Source: Aminobacter ciceronei
GTDB lineage: Bacteria; Pseudomonadota; Alphaproteobacteria; Rhizobiales; Rhizobiaceae
Length of the DNA stretch: 64,000 nt
Reading direction: 5' to 3'
Assembly: GCF_014138625.1 (NCBI RefSeq)
Contig: NZ_JACJHY010000004.1
Span: 124,001-188,000 of the forward strand
In this document: one piece after another, positions 20,069-30,111 of the stretch
How the letters are laid out: every line of letters begins with the position of its first letter
Position numbering within the stretch: position 1 is the first letter of the stretch
Notes under the pieces: model-generated
What the model was told of the DNA's origin: nothing
Database searches by the model: none
The model's input: only the letters and a program-made list of their open reading frames with translations
Program-made: the position numbers and the translations under genes

Positions 20069-20100
20069 AAAAAAGCCCGGCCGAAATACGACCGGGCTTT
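20069..20100 (-). terminator. Terminator of the aap operon
   Basis: On the minus strand AAAGCCCGG and CCGGGCTTT pair and are followed by a T-run (A-run 20069-20074 on the plus strand), 22 bp beyond the aapP stop. Confidence 0.9.
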
Positions 20101-20121
20101 CTGATTTCCGGAATCCGATTC

Positions 20122-20925
20122 CTAGTGCAGGATCTGGCTCAGGAACAGCTTGGTGCGCTCATGGCGCGGATGGTCGAAGAACTCAGCTGGCGTGTTCTCT
20201 TCGACGATCTGGCCCTGATCCATGAAGATGACGCGGTTGGCGACCTTGCGGGCGAAGCCCATTTCGTGGGTCACGCACAGCATGGTCATGCCCTCTTCGG
20301 CGAGGCCGACCATGGTCTCCAGCACCTCCTTGATCATTTCCGGATCGAGCGCCGAGGTCGGCTCGTCGAACAGCATGATGCGCGGGTTCATGCACAGCGA
20401 GCGGGCGATCGCCACACGCTGCTGCTGGCCGCCCGACAGCTGGCCCGGATATTTGTTGGCCTGCTCCGGGATCTTGACGCGACGCAGGAAGTGCATCGCC
20501 TGCTCCTCGGCCTGCTTCTTCGGCGTCTTGCGCACCCAGATCGGCGCCAGCGTGCAGTTCTCCAGGATGGTCAGATGCGGGAACAGGTTGAAGTGCTGGA
20601 ACACCATGCCGACTTCGCGGCGGACCTCGTCGATCTTCTTGAGATCGTTGGTCAGCTCCTTGCCGTCGACGATGATCTTGCCCTTCTGGTGCTCTTCCAG
20701 ACGGTTGATGCAGCGGATCATTGTCGACTTGCCCGAGCCGGACGGACCGCAGATGACGATGCGCTCGCCGCGCATCACCTTGAGGTTGATGTCCTTGAGC
20801 ACGTTGAACTCGCCATACCACTTGTGCATGCCGACGATGTCGATGGCGACGTCGGTATCGGAGATGTGCATCTTTGCCCCATCGACCTTGATGTCGTCGG
20901 CGCTGACTGCGTTTTCTATGGCCAT
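20122..20925 (-). CDS. aapP: General L-amino acid ABC transporter ATPase
   Basis: ATP-hydrolysing subunit of a polar-amino-acid importer, 267 aa. Walker [11 protein letters not shown]-loop [11 protein letters not shown], signature [15 protein letters not shown], Walker [14 protein letters not shown] and the H-loop VTHEM are all intact. The ATG at 20925 follows AAGGGA. Last gene of aapJQMP. The rhizobial Aap system imports a broad range of L-amino acids and is needed for full symbiotic function in some species. Confidence 0.96.
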   Translation of the reverse strand: MAIENAVSADDIKVDGAKMHISDTDVAIDIVGMHKWYGEFNVLKDINLKVMRGERIVICGPSGSGKSTMIRCINRLEEHQKGKIIVDGKELTNDLKKIDEVRREVGMVFQHFNLFPHLTILENCTLAPIWVRKTPKKQAEEQAMHFLRRVKIPEQANKYPGQLSGGQQQRVAIARSLCMNPRIMLFDEPTSALDPEMIKEVLETMVGLAEEGMTMLCVTHEMGFARKVANRVIFMDQGQIVEENTPAEFFDHPRHERTKLFLSQILH

Positions 20926-20948
20926 GGGCCGTTCCCTTTTGTTGTTCG

Positions 20949-22106
20949 TTATCGCTTGTGCCCGGTGTCGAGGCGATGCTCCATATAAATGGAATATCGC
21001 GACATTCCAAAGCAGAACATCCAGAACACCAGCGCCGCAAAGACGAGCCCTGACGCCGGGGTCTGGGGCGACGCCCAGGCCGGATCCGAAAAATTCTGCC
21101 TGACGACGCCGAGCAGGTCGAACATCGAGATGATGTAGACCAGGCTGGTGTCCTTGAACAGGCCGATGAAGGTGTTGACGATGCCCGGGATGACCAGCTT
21201 CAGCGCCTGCGGCAGGATGATCAGTCCGGTCTTCTGCCAATAGCTGAGGCCGAGCGAATCGGCCCCTTCATACTGGCCCTTGGGGATCGCCTGCAGGCCG
21301 CCGCGCACCACCTCCGCCATATAGGCCGAGGCGAACAGCGACACACCGATCAGCGCCCGCAGGAACTTGTCGAAGCTGACGCCGGCCGGCAGGAACAGGG
21401 GCAGCATGACGCTGGCCATGAACAGCACCGTGATCAGCGGCACGCCGCGCACAGTCTCAATGAAGATGACGCTGAGCATCTTGACGACAGGCATCTTCGA
21501 GCGCCGTCCGAGCGCCAGGAGGATGCCGAGCGGCAGCGACACGACGATGCCGACATAAGACAGGGTCAGCGTCACCAGCAGGCCGCCCCAGAGCGGGGTC
21601 TCGACATGCGGCAGGCCGAAGAACCCACCGATCAGCAGGAAGGCCGCGACGATCGGAAACACCACCAGGAACAGGAATGCGTTCAGCCCCTTGCGCGGCA
21701 CCCGGGGGATCAGCAGCGGCACCAGAAGCGCCACGAACATGATCGCCACCAGAATGACGCGCCAGCGCTCCTCGATCGGATAGCGGCCGAACATGAACTG
21801 GCCGAACTTGGCGTTGACGAAGGCCCAGCAGGCGCCGGACCAGCCTTCCGGCTGGATGCCGCCCTGGGCGACGGTCGAGCAGAAGGTCCGGTCGGTGCCG
21901 GTCCATTGCGCCTGGACCAGCGCCCAGTCGACCAATGGCGGCAGGATCATGATCACGATGATCATGCCGATGATGGTCAGCACCGAATCGAACGGGTTGG
22001 CGAACAGGTTCTTGCGAATCCAGGCCACCGGCCCGCGCTCGCGAAGCGGCGCTGGTTGCGGCAGCGCCATTTCGGTGCGGACGTAATGAAGGTCGTTTTG
22101 CGACAT
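20949..22106 (-). CDS. aapM: General L-amino acid ABC transporter permease AapM
   Basis: Inner-membrane permease of 385 aa. The large insert between the first helix and the core (around [23 protein letters not shown]) distinguishes Aap/Bzt permeases from the ordinary HisMQ type. The cytoplasmic EAA loop reads [24 protein letters not shown]. The ATG at 22106 has AAGGAGG. It pairs with AapQ to form the channel. Confidence 0.96.
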   Translation of the reverse strand: MSQNDLHYVRTEMALPQPAPLRERGPVAWIRKNLFANPFDSVLTIIGMIIVIMILPPLVDWALVQAQWTGTDRTFCSTVAQGGIQPEGWSGACWAFVNAKFGQFMFGRYPIEERWRVILVAIMFVALLVPLLIPRVPRKGLNAFLFLVVFPIVAAFLLIGGFFGLPHVETPLWGGLLVTLTLSYVGIVVSLPLGILLALGRRSKMPVVKMLSVIFIETVRGVPLITVLFMASVMLPLFLPAGVSFDKFLRALIGVSLFASAYMAEVVRGGLQAIPKGQYEGADSLGLSYWQKTGLIILPQALKLVIPGIVNTFIGLFKDTSLVYIISMFDLLGVVRQNFSDPAWASPQTPASGLVFAALVFWMFCFGMSRYSIYMEHRLDTGHKR

Positions 22107-22116
22107 GTCCGCCTCC

Positions 22117-23307
22117 TTACCTTTCCACCAATGCCATCTTGGCATTGAACCAGTTCATGAAGGCCGAGGTGATCAGGCTGAGGCCGAGATAGACGACCAT
22201 CCAGATGACCACGATCTCGATCGCCTGTCCGGTCTGGTTGAGCACCGTTCCGCCGACGGCGACCAGATCCGGATAGCCGATGGCGATCGCCAGCGACGAG
22301 TTCTTGGTCAGGTTGAGAAACTGGCTGGTCAGCGGCGGGATGACGATGCGCATCGCCTGCGGCACCACCACCAGCCTGAGCGCCTGGCCGGAGCGCAGGC
22401 CGAGCGCCGAGGACGCTTCGGTCTGGCCCTTGTTGACGCCGCGAATGCCGGCACGCACGATCTCGGCGATGAAGGCTGCGGTGTAGAACGACAGCGCCAG
22501 ATAGAGCGACAGGAACTCGGGCTTGATCTGCAGGCCGCCGGTCAGGTTGAAGGTCGACTTCTGCGGCAAGTCGAAGCTGACGGGAAAGCCGGTGGCGACA
22601 AGCGCCAGAAGCGGCAGGCCGACGATCAGGGCCAGCGAGGTCCAGAACACCGGGAATGTCGCGCCCGTTGCCATCTGCCGCTGCCTTGCCTGCCGGGCGA
22701 CGAACCACGACATGGCGATGCCGAGCAACAGGGCCACGCCGATCAGCCACGCGCCTTCGCCCCAGACCGCCTTGGGGAAATAGAAGCCACGGCTGTTGAG
22801 ATAGGAGCCGAAGGGCAGCTCGATGCTCTCCTTCGGCAAGGGCAGCACGGAAAGCACGCCGAAATACCAGAAGAAGATGACCAGGAGCGGCGGGATGTTG
22901 CGGAACAGCTCGACATAGACCGTGCAGATCTTGCGGATCAGCCAGTTGTTGGACAGCCGTCCGATGCCGATCAGGAAGCCGAGAATCGACGCCGTGACAA
23001 TGCCGGCGCCGGCCACGACCACGGTGTTGATCAGGCCGACGAGCAAGGCGCGCTTGTAGGTCGAATCGGAATCGAACTGGATCAGCGTGTCGCTGACGTC
23101 GAAACCGGCGCGGCCGTTGAGAAAGGCGAAACCCGAGGCGATGTTGGCGCGCTTGAGGTTTTCGATCGTGTTGCCGATGATCCAGTAGACGAAGGCGGTG
23201 AGCGCAACGACCACCAGGATCTGGAAGAAGATGCCGCGCACCTTCGGGTCGTAGAGCAGCGACGCGCGGCCGCCCCCTACGTCTTGGGGAATGTCCTGCG
23301 TAGCCAT
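22117..23307 (-). CDS. aapQ: General L-amino acid ABC transporter permease AapQ
   Basis: Second permease, 396 aa. The Aap-specific N-terminus ends in a helix ([20 protein letters not shown]), and the EAA loop reads [24 protein letters not shown]. The ATG at 23307 has AAGGGA; a longer reading starts at 23322. It lies 10 bp before aapM and 63 bp after aapJ, and that gap holds a strong hairpin. Confidence 0.96.
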   Translation of the reverse strand: MATQDIPQDVGGGRASLLYDPKVRGIFFQILVVVALTAFVYWIIGNTIENLKRANIASGFAFLNGRAGFDVSDTLIQFDSDSTYKRALLVGLINTVVVAGAGIVTASILGFLIGIGRLSNNWLIRKICTVYVELFRNIPPLLVIFFWYFGVLSVLPLPKESIELPFGSYLNSRGFYFPKAVWGEGAWLIGVALLLGIAMSWFVARQARQRQMATGATFPVFWTSLALIVGLPLLALVATGFPVSFDLPQKSTFNLTGGLQIKPEFLSLYLALSFYTAAFIAEIVRAGIRGVNKGQTEASSALGLRSGQALRLVVVPQAMRIVIPPLTSQFLNLTKNSSLAIAIGYPDLVAVGGTVLNQTGQAIEIVVIWMVVYLGLSLITSAFMNWFNAKMALVER

Positions 23308-23330
23308 CGGAAGTCCCTTCAAAAGAGGAG

Positions 23331-23357
23331 CCGGAAGGCGGCAGCGCCGCCCTCCGG
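23331..23357 (-). other. Intercistronic hairpin between aapJ and aapQ
   Basis: Arms of 12 bp (CCGGAAGGCGGC and GCCGCCCTCCGG, one wobble pair) around AGC. Hairpins at this spot are common after binding-protein genes and raise their mRNA relative to the permeases. No T-run, so read-through is expected. Confidence 0.75.
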
Positions 23358-23370
23358 GTGAGACTTCGGA

Positions 23371-24399
23371 TCAGCGGATCGGCGGTGCGTACTGCAGGCC
23401 GCCCTTGGTCCAGAGCGCATTGATGCCGCGGGCGATCTTCAGCGGGCTGCCCTGGCCGACATTGCGTTCGAAGACTTCGCCGTAGTTGCCCACTGATTTG
23501 ACGATGTTGACGACCCAGTCGTTGCCGAGGCCGAGATCGGTGCCGATCTTGGTGTCGGCTTCGGTGCCGAGCACGCGCTTGACCTCGGGGTTACCCGACG
23601 CCTTCATCTCTTCGACATTGGCCTGGGTGATGCCGAGTTCCTCGGCGGTCAGCAGCGCGAAATAGGTCCACTTGACGATGTGATACCACTTGTCGTCGCC
23701 CTGGCGCACGGCAGGTCCGAGCGGCTCCTTGGAGATGATCTCCGGCAGCACGACGTGATCGTCCGGCGCGCCCAGCGTCAGGCGGATGCCGTAGAGGCCC
23801 GACTGGTCGGTGGTGTAGACGTCGCAACGGCCGGCGTCATAAGCGGCGTTGACCTCTTCGAGCTTCTCGAAGACGACCGGGTTGTACTCCATCTTGTTCG
23901 CCTTGAAGTAGTCGGCGAGATTGAGTTCGGTCGTCGTACCGGTCTGCACGCAGACGGCGGCGCCCGAAAGCTGCAGCGCGGAATTGACGCCCGGCAGCTT
24001 CTTGGCGTTGATCATGAAGCCCTGGCCGTCGAAATAGGTGACGCCGACGAAGTTGAGACCAAGTGCGGTGTCGCGATTGATGGTCCAGGTGGTGTTGCGC
24101 GACAGCAGGTCGATTTCACCCGACTGCAACGCGGTGAAACGCTCCTTGGCGGAGAGCGGCGTGAACTTGACCTTGGTGCCGTCACCGAACACTGCAGCGG
24201 CCACTGCGCGGCAGAAATCGGCGTCCAGACCCTGCCAGTCGCCCTTGTCGTTCGGCGCCGAGAAACCGGCCAGGCCGGTGCTGACGCCGCATTGCAGGAA
24301 GCCCTTTGCCTTGACGTCCTCAAGGGTGCCGGCAGATGCGGCCGTCGCCACCATGCCGAGCGTGGCTGCCCCGAGAATGCCTGAAATGATGTACTTCAT
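23371..24399 (-). CDS. aapJ: General L-amino acid ABC transporter binding protein
   Basis: Periplasmic solute-binding protein of 342 aa. A Sec signal peptide (KYIISGILGAATLGMVATAASA) precedes the mature GTLEDVKAKGFLQCGV. The family-3 pattern follows: GLDADFCRAVAAAVFGD, the ligand-site segment IDLLSRNTTWTINRDT, and VYTTDQSGLYGIR. First gene of the operon. Upstream (24400-24659) there is no gene; that stretch holds A/T-rich inverted repeats (CAGGC/GCCTG) near the start and probably the operon promoter. Confidence 0.97.
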   Translation of the reverse strand: MKYIISGILGAATLGMVATAASAGTLEDVKAKGFLQCGVSTGLAGFSAPNDKGDWQGLDADFCRAVAAAVFGDGTKVKFTPLSAKERFTALQSGEIDLLSRNTTWTINRDTALGLNFVGVTYFDGQGFMINAKKLPGVNSALQLSGAAVCVQTGTTTELNLADYFKANKMEYNPVVFEKLEEVNAAYDAGRCDVYTTDQSGLYGIRLTLGAPDDHVVLPEIISKEPLGPAVRQGDDKWYHIVKWTYFALLTAEELGITQANVEEMKASGNPEVKRVLGTEADTKIGTDLGLGNDWVVNIVKSVGNYGEVFERNVGQGSPLKIARGINALWTKGGLQYAPPIR

Positions 24400-24659
24400 G
24401 ACCCACGAACCCTTCTGTTTTTTACAGGCTTTTTTTGCCTGCCTTTTTGAATTGTGAACTCAGCATCCCCTACCCGGCCCAAATCCGGATTGCGCGTCCT
24501 GTCCGGCGCACATTGCTGCAGTCCGGTTCACGGATGCATCGAAGGCGATAATTCTTGTGAGGTCAAGCAATAAAGGCCCGCTGCCGCCGGCTGCGCCTTT
24601 AGTATTAGAAATCAGCGGCAATGATTGCTGCGGCCGGTGTCCGCTTCACTTCGAAGACG

Positions 24660-25541
24660 TCAGCGGACGGCGCGTTTTCGTCTGCCAAAACCGACAGCCG
24701 CCGGCAGCAGCTTTCCCGCCACCAGCCTGAAGCCGACCCGCCGCACGGCGAAGAATCGGGCGGCGACGATGGTCACGATCAGGCCGAACAGGAAGCCGGC
24801 GGTGATGTCGGAGGGATAATGCGCCGCCGCCGGAATCCTGAGCGCCGACAGCGCCAGACCGACGATGCCGATCGCCAGCCAGTGACGCGGAAACCAGATC
24901 ATCAGGATCGCCGCCACGGTGCCGATTGTCGTGGCATGGCCGGAGGGAAAGCTCGAGGAATAACGCGTCACCACGAAGGGGTCGAAATGATAGGCGCCAT
25001 ATTCGCCATAGAAGGCCGGCCGGGCGCGGCCGAAGAACAGCTTGACGATGTTGACGGCAATGCCTGTGAAGGCAACCATGCCGAAGACGAAGGCGGCCTG
25101 GCCGAACAGCGTCACCAGCCGCGCCTTCACGCCGTGACCGACGCCGCGCCAGTCGGCGGCGGCGGTGGCGAGATAGACCAGCAAGGCGGGCACGAGATAC
25201 CATTCCGACTTGCCGATATCGCTCAGCCAGGCGAGCCAGGCGGTGAAGCCGTTTCGGTTGCTGAGCATGAAGTTCATCACCTTCGAATCGATGGTGAACA
25301 GAAGCGCGACGCAAACGGCGCCGCAGAAAAGCAGCAAGGTCAGCCCGCGCGACCACACCGGCTGCGGCGCGCCAACGGGGCGGCGGCGGATGCGGCGCGA
25401 GGAAAACGCCACCGTCTCCCAAAGACGCCCGGCAAAACCCTTGGGCCAGATCTGGCCCAGCCGAACGGGCGCCTGCGGCGGTTGCACGGCTCGGGGCGTC
25501 GCTTTATGGCTGGCGTCTTCACTGAAAGGGTGCGGATTCAT
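24660..25541 (-). CDS. PAP2 family phosphatase, membrane
   Basis: Lipid-phosphate or undecaprenyl-pyrophosphate phosphatase-like protein, 293 aa, with a long cytoplasmic N-terminus and about six helices. The three catalytic motifs are present: KLFFGRARP, SSFPSGH and SALRIPAAAHYPSD. The ATG at 25541 overlaps the metC ATG on the other strand by two bases; a GTG at 25577 is the alternative. No good ribosome site is visible for either, so the start is uncertain. Confidence 0.88.
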   Translation of the reverse strand: MNPHPFSEDASHKATPRAVQPPQAPVRLGQIWPKGFAGRLWETVAFSSRRIRRRPVGAPQPVWSRGLTLLLFCGAVCVALLFTIDSKVMNFMLSNRNGFTAWLAWLSDIGKSEWYLVPALLVYLATAAADWRGVGHGVKARLVTLFGQAAFVFGMVAFTGIAVNIVKLFFGRARPAFYGEYGAYHFDPFVVTRYSSSFPSGHATTIGTVAAILMIWFPRHWLAIGIVGLALSALRIPAAAHYPSDITAGFLFGLIVTIVAARFFAVRRVGFRLVAGKLLPAAVGFGRRKRAVR

Positions 25542-26715
25542 GACTCGTGACAATGGCAGGATCAAAGGCGTCAACACGCGGCTGACGCATTCCGGGCACG
25601 ATCCACACGGCTTTCATGGCTTTGTCAATCCGCCGGTCGTGCACGCCTCGACGGTTCTGTTCCCCAACGCTGCGACGATGGCCGGGCGTGCTCAAAAATA
25701 CACATATGGCACGCGCGGAACGCCGACCAGCGACGCGCTGTGCCACGCCATCGACGAGCTCGAAGGCTCGGCCGGCACCATCGCCGTGCCCTCTGGGCTG
25801 GCCGCGGTGACGATCCCCCTGCTCGGCTTCCTGTCGTCGGGCGACCACATACTGATCACCGATTCCGTCTACTTTCCGACCCGCCATTTCGCCGACACCA
25901 TGCTCAGGCGCCTCGGCGTCGAGGTCGATTACTACGATCCGCATGTCGGCGCAGGCATCGCCGCTCTGATCAAGCCGAACACCAAGGTGGTGTTCACCGA
26001 ATCTCCTGCGTCCAACACCTTCGAGATCCAGGACATTCCGGCGATCTCCAAGGCAGCGCATGAAGCGGGTGCCATCGTCATGATGGACAACACCTGGGCG
26101 ACGCCGCTCTATTTCAAGGCGCTCGACTTCGGCGTCGACGTCACCATCCATGCGGCGACCAAATATCCGGCCGGCCATTCGGACGTCTTGAGCGGCACGG
26201 TGTCGGCCAATGCCGCCTGCTGGCCGAAGCTGCACGAGGCCTATGTCACGCTCGGCTGCTGTGCCGGCCCGGACGATGTCTACCAGGTGCTGCGCGGCCT
26301 GCGCACCATGGGCGTGCGGCTCGCCCATCACCAGAAGAGCACGCTCGAGATCGCGCGCTGGCTCGAAGGCAAGCAAGGTGTCGCCCGCGTGCTGCATCCG
26401 GGCCTCGAAAGCCACCCCGACCACAAGCTGTTCAAGCGCGACTTCTCCGGCTCGAGCGGCATCTTCTCGGTGGTGCTTGCGGGCGGCGGCACTGACAAAG
26501 CGCATGCCTTCCTCGACGCGCTCGAGATCTTCGGCCTCGGCTATTCCTGGGGCGGCTATGAAAGCCTCGCCGTACAGGTCAGCCTCGCCGACCGCAAAAT
26601 CGCCAACGGTCCTTATGAAGGCCCGATCATCCGGCTGCAGATCGGCCTCGAAGACGTCGCCGACCTGAAAGAAGACATCGCTGCCGGCCTGGCAGCGGCA
26701 AACGCCGTGGGGTGA
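25540..26715 (+). CDS. metC: Cystathionine beta-lyase
   Basis: PLP enzyme of the Cys/Met metabolism family, 391 aa, converting cystathionine to homocysteine, ammonia and pyruvate. The PLP lysine is in IHAATKYPAGHSDVLSG; the phosphate-binding region is ELEGSAGTIAVPSGLAAV, and NTWATPLYFKAL follows the active-site Asp. The rhizobial start TRDNGRIKGVNTRLTHSG fits ATG 25540, with AAAGGG 9 nt upstream. Other members of the family (gamma-synthases, gamma-lyases) cannot be fully excluded. Confidence 0.9.
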   Translation: MTRDNGRIKGVNTRLTHSGHDPHGFHGFVNPPVVHASTVLFPNAATMAGRAQKYTYGTRGTPTSDALCHAIDELEGSAGTIAVPSGLAAVTIPLLGFLSSGDHILITDSVYFPTRHFADTMLRRLGVEVDYYDPHVGAGIAALIKPNTKVVFTESPASNTFEIQDIPAISKAAHEAGAIVMMDNTWATPLYFKALDFGVDVTIHAATKYPAGHSDVLSGTVSANAACWPKLHEAYVTLGCCAGPDDVYQVLRGLRTMGVRLAHHQKSTLEIARWLEGKQGVARVLHPGLESHPDHKLFKRDFSGSSGIFSVVLAGGGTDKAHAFLDALEIFGLGYSWGGYESLAVQVSLADRKIANGPYEGPIIRLQIGLEDVADLKEDIAAGLAAANAVG

Positions 26716-26850
26716 GACCGGCGGCGGCCGGGCGCAGCTGCACCCGAAAGCTGACCGTGATACCTCTTCCTGCGCACGCGAACCAACAGGCAGCGTCGCC
26801 ATCACGACGTTCGCCCTTATGAATGTGGCACGTTCATCGGGAGTATCGAG

Positions 26851-27381
26851 ATGACAACCTCAGGCCGCCCTGCCGAAATCGCCCACTGGAGCGAGGTCGA
26901 AAAGCCCGACGGCGAGACCTTCATCGGCACCTCGGAGCTGCGCGGGCTCGGCGCGCCGCTCGCCCAGCATTTCGGCCTCGAACGCCTCGGCATCCACCAT
27001 GTCCGCCTGCCGCCGGGCCGGCGCACCTCGTTTCCGCATGCCGAAAGCCTGGAGGAAGAATTCGTCCATGTCATCGAGGGCGAGCCCGACGTCTGGCTCG
27101 ACGGCACCCTGCACCGCCTCAAGCCGGGCGATTCCGTCGGCTTCCCCGCCGGCACCGGGCTGGCGCACAGCTTCCTCAACAACACCGACGCCGAAGTGCG
27201 CCTGCTGGTGGTCGGCGAAACCAACAAGGACGAGAACCGGATCATCTATCCGGTCAATCTCGAGCGCAAGGCGATCCGCGAGGACTGGTGGCACGACGCG
27301 CCGAAGCGGCCGCTCGGCGACCATGACGGCCTGCCGGACCGGGTGCGTGCTGAGCGGGACACCGGCGAAAGCCGCGATTAG
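26851..27381 (+). CDS. Cupin domain protein
   Basis: Single cupin barrel of 176 aa. Metal-site motif 1 is PPGRRTSFPHAESLEEEFVHVIEG and motif 2 PAGTGLAHSFLNNTDAEVRLLVVG. This bacterial group has a C-terminal tail like the one here (DENRIIYPVN, REDWWHD). Possibly sugar-related; function not established. ATG preceded by GGGAG. Alone; 136 bp after metC. Confidence 0.85.
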   Translation: MTTSGRPAEIAHWSEVEKPDGETFIGTSELRGLGAPLAQHFGLERLGIHHVRLPPGRRTSFPHAESLEEEFVHVIEGEPDVWLDGTLHRLKPGDSVGFPAGTGLAHSFLNNTDAEVRLLVVGETNKDENRIIYPVNLERKAIREDWWHDAPKRPLGDHDGLPDRVRAERDTGESRD

Positions 27382-27526
27382 CCCAGGACCAGCTGTCGTC
27401 GGATGCCAGCAACGGGCTGGCCGGCGCAGGCGCGTCCACGGCTCAGCGGGCGCGCAAGACCAATGTCGGGCCGCCGATGCTGCCCGATGCTGGCCGGCCT
27501 TTCGCCGCCATTCCTCCCAAACGCAG

Positions 27527-27556
27527 GAAAAGCCACCTGCCTCCAGGCAGCGGGGG
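27527..27556 (-). terminator. Leftward terminator-like hairpin (family copy 1)
   Basis: CTGCCT-CC-AGGCAG with a leftward T-run. The 17 bp at 27539-27555 are identical to those in the prophage lysis terminator at 43070-43086. The gap 27382-27694 holds no gene, only this hairpin and the omp operator. Confidence 0.6.
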
Positions 27557-27645
27557 CGTTTTGAACGTTCCGATGGGACGCCACGGCGGAAGATCAGCCG
27601 TCTTGTCTTGCGTTGCCGCCCGTGATAGTCGCAAAAATGCATCGC

Positions 27646-27661
27646 GAACGCTGCCCCGTTC
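27646..27661. promoter_or_regulatory. omp-type upstream palindrome, copy 1
   Basis: GAACGCTGCCCCGTTC, inverted repeat GAAC-N8-GTTC, beginning 49 bp before the start codon. The same element precedes the omp-like genes at 37597 and 39376 at nearly the same distance. Confidence 0.75.
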
Positions 27662-27694
27662 GCTCAACTTGAGCTTTAGTCGGGGCTATCAGAG

Positions 27695-28390
27695 ATGGAC
27701 CACAGTTCCACCTTTCGCCAAAACATCAGAAAACGACTGGTCGTACTGCTCTTGGGCGCGGCTTTGCTTGTCACCAACGAAACAGCCGATGCTGGCCAGA
27801 ACGGCTCCGCGGTTGACTGGTCGGGCGTCTATATGGGCGGCATGGTCGGATACGGAACCGGTGATACGAGCGCATTCGATGGCGTACACTCCGATGACAT
27901 CGGCTACTCGGGAGCCATCGGCGGCCTAACAGTTGGCTACAACAAGCAATTCGGCAACTTGGTCGTTGGCGTCGAGGGTGACGTTTCGGGGGCGCGCATG
28001 TCGGGTAAAGGCGACGGCGGCGACGACTGGGGCTGCGGTGTTGAGGATATCTGCACGTTCCGGGTCGATTGGGCAGCGACACTGCGCGCTCGTCTGGGGT
28101 ATGCGGTCGGTCCAGTCCTGCCATTTGTTTCAGCCGGTGTCGCCATCGGTCGCGTCAGTGGTGAACTTGATGGCGGGTGTCCTGGCGACGTTTGGTGCGG
28201 CAGCGATACCAAGACCGGCTGGACCGCAGGCGGCGGCCTTGAGTGGGCTTTCAACGACAAATGGTCAGCCAAGGCCGAGCACTTGTTCGTCGATCTTGGA
28301 AGAGCCCGTTTTGGCGAAGGCAACGGCGATGGTTTCCTGGCCGACTTCAAGTTCCATACCGCGCGGCTGGGCGTCAATTATCACTTCTGA
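27695..28390 (+). CDS. Omp25-like outer-membrane beta-barrel protein
   Basis: Outer-membrane protein of 231 aa. A signal peptide (RLVVLLLGAALLVTNETADA) is followed by WSGVYMGGMVGYGTGD, then alternating strands, with VGVEGDVSGARM, RARLGYAVGPVLPFVSAGVAIG, KWSAKAEHLFVDLGRARF and a C-terminal ARLGVNYHF ending in Phe as required by the BAM machinery. This is the OmpA-like beta-barrel (Omp25/Omp31) family abundant in Brucella and rhizobia. More diverged from the other two copies here than they are from each other. Confidence 0.9.
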   Translation: MDHSSTFRQNIRKRLVVLLLGAALLVTNETADAGQNGSAVDWSGVYMGGMVGYGTGDTSAFDGVHSDDIGYSGAIGGLTVGYNKQFGNLVVGVEGDVSGARMSGKGDGGDDWGCGVEDICTFRVDWAATLRARLGYAVGPVLPFVSAGVAIGRVSGELDGGCPGDVWCGSDTKTGWTAGGGLEWAFNDKWSAKAEHLFVDLGRARFGEGNGDGFLADFKFHTARLGVNYHF

Positions 28391-28445
28391 TCGCCGTTCG
28401 ACGACAACAAGTTGACGGCACCGGAAGGCTGCTCCCGTAAAGGCT

Positions 28446-28709
28446 GGAGCTAGCCCACAATGCTGCGCCGGCAAGTTTGCCATGAGGGAGGGTGATGGCT
28501 CTGCCATGCTGGATGGCGGCAAGAGCCACTTTCACTATGGCAAGGATGAGGCTTGCTACTATCCGCCAACAACGATCGACCGCGTCCTGCGTGAAGGAGA
28601 CGTAATTCGCCTGGGCGAAATTGCAGTCACAGCCTTGAATATGGGCGGACACACGCGGGGCAACACGACATTTGTGTTGGATGTCGTCGAAGACGCCAAG
28701 TCCCCGTGA
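28446..28709 (+). pseudogene. Subclass B3 metallo-beta-lactamase fragment
   Basis: Internal slice of a B3 metallo-beta-lactamase: CCAGKFAMREGDGSAMLDGG, FHYGKDEACYYPPTTIDRVL, LREGDVIRLGEIAVTAL, then the metal-ligand motif GGHTRGNTTF. The N-terminal HxHxDH zinc site and signal peptide are missing, and so is the C-terminal third, so it cannot be functional. It lies at the left edge of the aio block, 68 bp beyond the aioR stop. Confidence 0.75.
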
Positions 28710-28776
28710 AAAGCGATCTCCGTTCAACGCTCGGTTTCGATCTTGCCGACCACGCCACGTGGCGCGATCACGCTGA

Positions 28777-30111
28777 TCAAATACGCACCCCCAGCCGTGT
28801 CATCTTCTCCCAAAGCGTCGAACGACCGATGCCGAGCAATTCGGCAGCTTTGATGACCTGTCCGTCGGTCTGTTCCAGCGCGCGTTCGATCTGCCGCCGT
28901 TCGGCTGCGTCGCGGACGTCGGCGAGAGGAAGGAAACCAGGTACGGGCCGCCTTCCCGGACTGTCGGGGAATAGATCGCCCGGCATGATCCATTCTGAAG
29001 CCGAGAGTGCGACCGCACGGTCGACGCGGTTGCGCAATTCGCGCACGTTGCCCGGCCACAAATAGACGAGTGCTGCCTCCTCCGTTAGTGCGCTGAAGCC
29101 GCGGATGCGGGCGTGGGAGCGCGCGACCGCATTCTCGAGAAAGCGGTCAAGCAGCCAGACGATGTCTTCGGGCCGTTGTCTCAATGGCGGAATCTCGACA
29201 GGGAGCACGGCGAGCCGGAAATAGAGGTCCTCGCGGAATCCCGACGCCTGACCCGGCGCCAGGTCCCTGTGCGTTGCGGCGACGATGCGGGCGCGGAAGG
29301 GAACCGGCGTCTCGCCGCCGAGGCGCGTGAAAGACTCGCTTTCGATCAGCCGGAGCAGCTTGGCTTGCAGCGCGGCCGGCATGTCGCCGATCTCGTCGAG
29401 GAAGAGCGTGCCGCCCTTCGCGCGTTCGGCGTATCCGAGGTGGCGCTGGTGGGCGCCGGTGAATGCTCCCTTCTCGTGGCCGAAGATTTCGCTCTCCAGG
29501 AGGTCGGCTGGGATTGCGGCGCAGTTCACCGCGACGAAGGGCTGCTCTGCCCGCGCGGAGATCTGGTGCAGGAGCCGCGCCGCGACCTCCTTGCCGGACC
29601 CGGTTTCGCCGGTGATCAGCACCGGCAGATCGTGCACGGCATAGCGATGGATGAGATCCTCGGCGTGCTGGATCGTCGGCGACTGGCCAAGCACATATTC
29701 CTTCAGCCGCATGCCGGAGCAGGCGCTCCGCCGGCCTGTGGCGATGCGTTTCAGAAAGTCGTCCATTGCGAAGGGCTTGGTCATGAAGTCGGCCGCGCCT
29801 GAGCGCATGAGGCGAACGGCCTGGTCAATCTCGGCGAAGCCGGTAACGAACAGGAAGGGTGGCGCGTTGGGCTGCCGCGCTGCCTCTTCGAAGACAGCTT
29901 CGCCGGACATATCCGGCAGCCTTATGTCGCAGATCACGAGATCGAGCGCGCCGGCAACACGACCCAGACCTGCGACAGCCTCGCGCCCGGTCTGCCACCA
30001 GGTCACCTCCCAGCCCTCAAGTTCCAGCCGCTGGACAATGGAACCGCCCATGACGGGATCGTCCTCGACGAGCCCGACACGCGCGCGGTCAGGCGGCACG
30101 ACTGTTTTCAT
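28777..30111 (-). CDS. aioR: Arsenite-responsive sigma-54 response regulator
   Basis: Enhancer-binding protein of 444 aa. Receiver domain residues 10-125 with acid pocket EDD 16-18, phospho-acceptor D62 in CDIRLPDMSG, and the conserved TKP near 111. AAA+ domain with Walker A GETGSGKE (168-175), the sigma-54 contact loop GAFTGA (215-220) and Walker B TLFLDEIG. The Fis-type helix-turn-helix is at the C-terminus (QVIKAAELLGIGRSTLWEKM). It overlaps aioS by 23 nt. Expected to activate aioBA from the sigma-54 promoter at 32630. Confidence 0.95.
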   Translation of the reverse strand: MKTVVPPDRARVGLVEDDPVMGGSIVQRLELEGWEVTWWQTGREAVAGLGRVAGALDLVICDIRLPDMSGEAVFEEAARQPNAPPFLFVTGFAEIDQAVRLMRSGAADFMTKPFAMDDFLKRIATGRRSACSGMRLKEYVLGQSPTIQHAEDLIHRYAVHDLPVLITGETGSGKEVAARLLHQISARAEQPFVAVNCAAIPADLLESEIFGHEKGAFTGAHQRHLGYAERAKGGTLFLDEIGDMPAALQAKLLRLIESESFTRLGGETPVPFRARIVAATHRDLAPGQASGFREDLYFRLAVLPVEIPPLRQRPEDIVWLLDRFLENAVARSHARIRGFSALTEEAALVYLWPGNVRELRNRVDRAVALSASEWIMPGDLFPDSPGRRPVPGFLPLADVRDAAERRQIERALEQTDGQVIKAAELLGIGRSTLWEKMTRLGVRI

